Source: Planctomycetales bacterium
Lineage (GTDB): Bacteria > Planctomycetota > Planctomycetia > Pirellulales > Pirellulaceae
Length of the DNA stretch: 35,206 bases
Direction of reading: 5' to 3'
NCBI GenBank assembly: GCA_020426925.1
Contig: JAGQPC010000220.1
Span: 1 to 35,206, forward strand
Below, in pieces: positions 32,990 through 35,206 of this stretch. The notes under the pieces are model-generated. The model saw only the letters and a program-made list of their open reading frames with translations. It was not told the DNA's origin and searched no databases. A program made the position numbers and the translations under genes. Numbering within the stretch: position 1 is the first letter of the stretch; each line of letters opens with the position of its first letter.

Positions 32990-34654
32990 TCACGCCTTGC
33001 GACACCTACGCGCTAAGACGAAAGTCAGCACCAGATAGGCGGACACATGCATCGAAGTTGGTTCAGGGACGGTCTGCGTGAGCCAATCGAGATACACCTC
33101 TAAATTCGTATAGCCACCGCCGCTCAGATTTGTGGCACCGGCATCGAGTGGATCGTTCGGGTCTAGCGTGAACATTCGCTCAAAGTCGTCACTGATTCCA
33201 TCTCTATCACGATCGAACGTCGACGGTCGAACTACCAACATCTCCTGATGGATGCCCGGAACTTTGCCATCGATAGCAAACTCAAATTGACTGTTGATGA
33301 TTCCGCCAGTACGAGTTTCCAGTTCATCGATGACTCGTTGGTCGATCGCGTCACGCCACAAAGAAGGCCCACCCGATGCGAGCAGTCTATCGTACGCTTC
33401 TTCGGCGGAAACGAGTGCGTCAGCAACCGTCTCAACAAACGCAAATGGCTCAGAGTCTGCGGGCGTCATCAGCCGATCTGTCCGCTCGAAGCCTACATAG
33501 TGTCTGCGAGCGTCAGAATCTTCGATTAAGAATCCGTCGTGTTCGCCGTCTCGGTCTATGTCGAGGTAATTACCGGTCACGAATAGCTCTGTGTGGCCTT
33601 CGCCGTTTTCGTTGAACGCGCGAGCCGAAAGCGTAGCAGGACCGGTCACGAAGTAGTTCCCTATCGAATTTACGTGGACTGTCCCAAGGTTACTGCGATG
33701 ATTCGCTTGCTCTTGCCAATCGAAAACTACATTGTTGATGAAGTTGACGTCTGTCATTCGTCGTTGGTCTTCGGTTTGGCCGAGGTCTAGATTCTGCTGT
33801 CCGCCGAACGACGGATTGCGATGTGTATTGTGCGCCCATAGGTTGCCGTAAAACGTGTAGCCACCTTCGTTGTTGGCGTGTTCTTCGACTGTAACTTCAC
33901 CTCGCACTAATGAACCGTAGCCGTGAGCTCCCTTGTAATGGAACGAGTCATTAAGCGAATTGAAGATCAGCGAATGTTGGACGGTAACGTTTTTCGAAAG
34001 AGTCACTGACAACGACTCGTCCATGCCCCACGCGGCCGAAACATGATCAAGAATGACTCGGTTCGAGCCGACCACGCTTAGCGCATCGGCCGAATCTGCG
34101 ATCAGATCCATGCGACCGTTACCTTGCCGAGGCTCCAAGGGCGTTCCGTTTTCGTCGGTTCGCATAGCGTTAAAATCCCCAGTGCGAAAGCGAAGGTATC
34201 GAACGACGACGTCTTCCGCGTTTGCGATGAGCGTGTTGTATCCCCAAACTGAAACACCGGTTGGCGACGTCTGCCCGGCAAGAGTTAGGCGATCTTGTGA
34301 AATAACCAGCGGTCTTGATAACTCGATTCCTCCGCCCACGTCGAACACGATGGTGCGCGGACCAGAAGCGGATTCGATTCCGTCGCGGAGGCTGCCCGGG
34401 ATCTTAGCGTCGAGCTGCCCATAATCATCACGATTCGTGACGTGGTAAACGTCACCGCCTCGGCCGCCCAAAGCCACTGCGCCTTGGCCGACTGCTCCTG
34501 GAAACGCAAGCAATGCGGGTCCAGCAGCTTGCCCGAAAGCGATCGACGTGATACTACTCAGAACGCAGCCGACAAACATTGCTTGTACGATTACGCGTGC
34601 AAAATGGCAACTACCGTGCTGATGTGATCTGCTCACGAATTTCGAATCAAGCAT
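32990..34654 (-). CDS. Pectate-lyase-like PEP-CTERM protein
   Basis: A 554-residue exported protein. The N-terminus carries a long signal peptide (about 1-43, ending SITSIAFGQA). AFPGAVGQGAVALGGRGGDVYHVTNRDD and GSLRDGIESASGPRTIVFDVGG are the hallmark start of pectate-lyase-like right-handed beta-helix proteins (PL1-type); later rungs include NVTVQHSLIFNSL and INNVVFDW. Near the C-terminus DRDRDGISDDFE is a calcium-binding TSP3-like loop, and the end is PEP-CTERM (VPEPTS, hydrophobic segment, ARRCRKA). The start is ATG 34654: GGAG lies five bases upstream, and it overlaps the preceding gene's stop by eight bases; the frame extends to a TTG at 34681 without an RBS. Lyase activity is plausible but the catalytic Arg/Lys set was not assigned. 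Confidence 0.85.
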   Translation of the reverse strand: MLDSKFVSRSHQHGSCHFARVIVQAMFVGCVLSSITSIAFGQAAGPALLAFPGAVGQGAVALGGRGGDVYHVTNRDDYGQLDAKIPGSLRDGIESASGPRTIVFDVGGGIELSRPLVISQDRLTLAGQTSPTGVSVWGYNTLIANAEDVVVRYLRFRTGDFNAMRTDENGTPLEPRQGNGRMDLIADSADALSVVGSNRVILDHVSAAWGMDESLSVTLSKNVTVQHSLIFNSLNDSFHYKGAHGYGSLVRGEVTVEEHANNEGGYTFYGNLWAHNTHRNPSFGGQQNLDLGQTEDQRRMTDVNFINNVVFDWQEQANHRSNLGTVHVNSIGNYFVTGPATLSARAFNENGEGHTELFVTGNYLDIDRDGEHDGFLIEDSDARRHYVGFERTDRLMTPADSEPFAFVETVADALVSAEEAYDRLLASGGPSLWRDAIDQRVIDELETRTGGIINSQFEFAIDGKVPGIHQEMLVVRPSTFDRDRDGISDDFERMFTLDPNDPLDAGATNLSGGGYTNLEVYLDWLTQTVPEPTSMHVSAYLVLTFVLARRCRKA

Positions 34655-35206
34655 GGCATCTCCGCGATCGGCAACGAGCAACTACAAATGCCACGACGAT
34701 TAACTGCATCGCAGAAGTTGACGGTTCTGGAACGGCAACGGTGAGCGTGACGGTACCCCAATGCACTTCCGGTTTGATCGGATTGGATATGGGACGTTTC
34801 GTTTCAAAGTTCGCCAAGAACCGAATTTCTGTTCCGGGCTCTGCAGATGGCGAGATCTTGACGACAGAAGTCAGGCGAAAATCTGGACCACTGACGCTGG
34901 GCAACAGTTCGGATAGTTGTTCTTCCTCAAGCCACTCCACATTCGGATCGTCAGTGAAAAGGCGAAGACGATTTCGGCCAGTGTAAACCAAAACGTTTTC
35001 ACCCGGATTTACGAGTCCATCGCCATTTCCCGTTCCGCGACTGCCGAACCGGTCTCTGCTGACATCTTGTCCATCGTCGATGAGGATCTCCTCAAATTCC
35101 GCGACTTCAAACAGTTCCGGGACAAACACTTCTTCTCGCCGCCCGTCAGAGAATTCAATGTCAAAACGGATTCGGTGATCGATACGATTGTCAGGAGCGG
35201 GCTTGG
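34647..35206 (-). CDS. PEP-CTERM protein, 5' part outside window
   Basis: The frame is open to the right edge of the window (residues such as APDNRIDHRIRFDIEFSDG precede the first in-window GTG at 35129), so only the C-terminal ~186 residues are present. Visible parts: NGDGLVNPGENVLVYTG, which resembles the start of a CARDB/NEW-type or calcium-loop beta-domain, a beta-rich segment ending VHWGTVTLTVAVPEPST, and a PEP-CTERM tail (hydrophobic AMQLIVVAFVVA, then RCRSRRCHA). It overlaps the pectate-lyase-like gene by eight bases (ATGCTTGA), which implies one operon of two exosortase-sorted surface proteins. Function is otherwise unknown. Confidence 0.8.
   Translation of the reverse strand, partial: KPAPDNRIDHRIRFDIEFSDGRREEVFVPELFEVAEFEEILIDDGQDVSRDRFGSRGTGNGDGLVNPGENVLVYTGRNRLRLFTDDPNVEWLEEEQLSELLPSVSGPDFRLTSVVKISPSAEPGTEIRFLANFETKRPISNPIKPEVHWGTVTLTVAVPEPSTSAMQLIVVAFVVARCRSRRCHA

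Overview
The window reads as chromosomal DNA of a planctomycete, most likely of the Pirellulaceae (Rhodopirellula-like). The basis is the gene families: two pairs of planctomycete-type cytochrome/DUF1549/DUF1553 and DUF1501 genes, a formylglycine-type sulfatase, three PEP-CTERM proteins, a LEPR-XLL/dockerin surface protein, a very large Ser/Thr kinase fused to STAND and FGE-like domains, and a REP-like intergenic palindrome. I saw no rRNA, tRNA, CRISPR, integrase or insertion-sequence gene. The family assignment is inference from content.

Left part (1-16000), extracellular polymer and sulfate metabolism: a TPR-sulfotransferase cut by the window edge; a PEP-CTERM protein with a BNR/Asp-box; a DUF1549/DUF1553 + DUF1501 operon on the minus strand; endonuclease IV (nfo) and a secreted sulfatase on the plus strand; then a second DUF1549/DUF1553 (with LamG) + DUF1501 + DUF805 operon on the minus strand. 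The two paralogous pairs carry different carbohydrate-binding-like inserts. A REP-like double palindrome and a 570-base gene-poor stretch follow.

Middle (16237-22116): a 1550-residue kinase-STAND-membrane-FGE-like signalling protein, and a secreted protein built of three ~105-residue repeats.

Right-middle (22378-28856), the most interesting part: a small hydrophilic ORF with a strong RBS, a ribosome hibernation factor (HPF/RaiA), DUF4404, a universal stress protein behind a consensus sigma-54 promoter, a PAS histidine kinase whose PAS domain aligns without gaps to FixL including the heme-ligating His and the oxygen-sensing Arg, and a translationally coupled double-receiver protein with no output domain. 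After a cadherin-like/dockerin gene there is a second sigma-54-type promoter driving a 58-residue single-pass membrane protein, then a 2OG-Fe(II)-oxygenase-like gene whose RBS and TTG start are buried in a 10-bp hairpin. I infer an oxygen- or energy-starvation response module: sensor kinase, phosphorelay protein, sigma-54 promoters, ribosome hibernation and stress proteins. The sigma-54 activator that would join them is not in the window.

Right end (28857-35206): a possibly broken small membrane ORF, a 1231-residue hybrid histidine kinase with three PAS domains and a GAF domain, a pectate-lyase-like PEP-CTERM protein, and the 3' part of another PEP-CTERM protein that overlaps it by 8 bases. 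Several start codons were moved from the longest ORF to a position supported by RBS, signal peptide or family length; reasons are given in each entry.
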